This document shows, piece after piece, positions 6,933-7,372 of a DNA stretch of 7,372 bases. Positions within the stretch are counted from its first letter, which is position 1; each line of letters starts with the position of its first letter. Below the pieces are notes generated by a model that searched no databases, was not told the origin of the DNA, and saw only the letters and a list, made by a program, of their open reading frames with translations. Made by a program: the position numbers and the translations under genes. The DNA lies in the NCBI GenBank assembly GCA_019428955.1, contig JAHYJF010000181.1, positions 1 through 7,372 on the forward strand, read 5' to 3'. Source of the stretch: Burkholderiaceae bacterium. GTDB lineage: Bacteria; Pseudomonadota; Gammaproteobacteria; Burkholderiales; Burkholderiaceae_E.

Positions 6933-7014
6933 TTGTCTAGACTTGCACTGTGCGGGCGGCCCGATGCTGCGCGCTGGTGTTCAGCCTCAGTGGAAACCTG
7001 CCGAACCAATAATA

Positions 7015-7372
7015 ATGACTGACGCTCCTCAGTTGCCGGTCAATCCGGCCCTTTTGCCATTTGCCTTGGCGGACCTGCCGCTTGCGCTGCAGCCCCGGCT
7101 TGCCGCCGTGCTCCTGGCGGCCGCGCTCTCCGGTTGCGCCGCCCCCGGGCCGGCCTACCAGGCGCCCGAGCCCGCCACCCCGGCCGCGTGGCGGGGAGCT
7201 CCGGCAGCGGCAGCAAGCGATCCGGTCGTGCTGGCCCAATGGTGGCGCCTGTTCCATGACTCGGTGCTCGATGCCCTGGTCGCCGACGCGCTCGCGGCCA
7301 ACCCCGATCTCGCCAGCGCCCAGGCGAAGCTGCGCGAAGCGCGCGCCCGCCACGGCCTGGCATCAGCCAATC
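7015..7372 (+). CDS. RND efflux outer-membrane factor lipoprotein, NodT family (3' partial)
   Basis: The frame stays open to the right edge and gives 119 residues from the ATG at 7015. A short hydrophobic run ends in the lipobox ALSGC, with C41 as the expected lipidated cysteine. After it come a Pro/Ala-rich stretch and then QWWRLFHDSVLDALVADALAANPDL, typical of the start of the mature TolC-like outer-membrane factor of tripartite RND pumps. The segment SAQAKLREARAR begins the first long periplasmic coiled-coil helix. The protein would be lipid-anchored and form the exit duct for an inner-membrane pump and adaptor, probably encoded beyond the window. The start is unsure. ATG 7015 puts about 27 residues before the signal core, longer than usual. 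The frame also contains ATG 6964 and is open back to 6916, and later TTG codons could give a conventional signal peptide. None has a strong Shine-Dalgarno. Confidence 0.8.
   Translation, partial: MTDAPQLPVNPALLPFALADLPLALQPRLAAVLLAAALSGCAAPGPAYQAPEPATPAAWRGAPAAAASDPVVLAQWWRLFHDSVLDALVADALAANPDLASAQAKLREARARHGLASAN

Noticed and set aside
6878..6940. Possible selenocysteine readthrough of the AOR stop TGA, considered because selD is adjacent and a hairpin lies downstream
   Set aside because: Readthrough would add only 19 more codons before a TAG. The hairpin starts 26 nt after the TGA, too far for a typical bacterial SECIS, and its 9-nt loop lacks the expected GU. The enzyme is already full length.

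Overview
The window is a G+C-rich stretch of bacterial chromosome with dense, strongly codon-biased genes. The protein families and their style (a TVP38-fused flavin disulfide reductase, an NADH-dehydrogenase/SelD fusion, a bacterial aldehyde:ferredoxin oxidoreductase and a NodT-type efflux lipoprotein) suggest a Beta- or Gammaproteobacterium, perhaps close to Rhodocyclales. That placement is an inference from protein style, not from a search. I see no phage, IS, tRNA, rRNA or CRISPR sequence.

Layout. (1) 1-2018 (+): a 5'-truncated gene for a membrane protein of the TVP38/TMEM64 (DedA/SNARE-associated) type fused to a complete pyridine nucleotide-disulfide oxidoreductase. (2) 2069-2764 (-): a stand-alone TVP38/TMEM64 protein, convergent with gene 1. 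(3) 2765-2827: a 63-bp divergent control region with a perfect 12-bp AT palindrome and, on the minus strand, a strong Shine-Dalgarno driving a five-codon mini-ORF that ends 1 nt before the TVP38 start. (4) 2828-5113 (+): selD, as a fusion of an FAD/NAD(P) dehydrogenase-like domain with selenide, water dikinase. (5) 5171-6880 (+): an aldehyde:ferredoxin oxidoreductase-family (tungsto/molybdopterin, Fe-S) enzyme, 57 nt after selD. (6) 6881-7014: non-coding, with a 27-bp inverted repeat. (7) 7015-7372 (+): the start of an RND-efflux outer-membrane lipoprotein, cut by the window edge.

How they may work together. SelD makes selenophosphate from selenide and ATP. Two DedA-superfamily membrane proteins and a thiol-disulfide-type flavin reductase sit beside it, and the SelD protein carries its own FAD/NAD(P) redox domain. 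A DedA-family protein has been linked to selenite sensitivity or uptake in Cupriavidus metallidurans. This makes a selenium uptake-reduction-activation module the most attractive reading of 1-5113, and it is a hypothesis only. The AOR-family gene may be a co-transcribed consumer or redox partner, or an independent neighbour. The efflux gene probably begins a separate unit.
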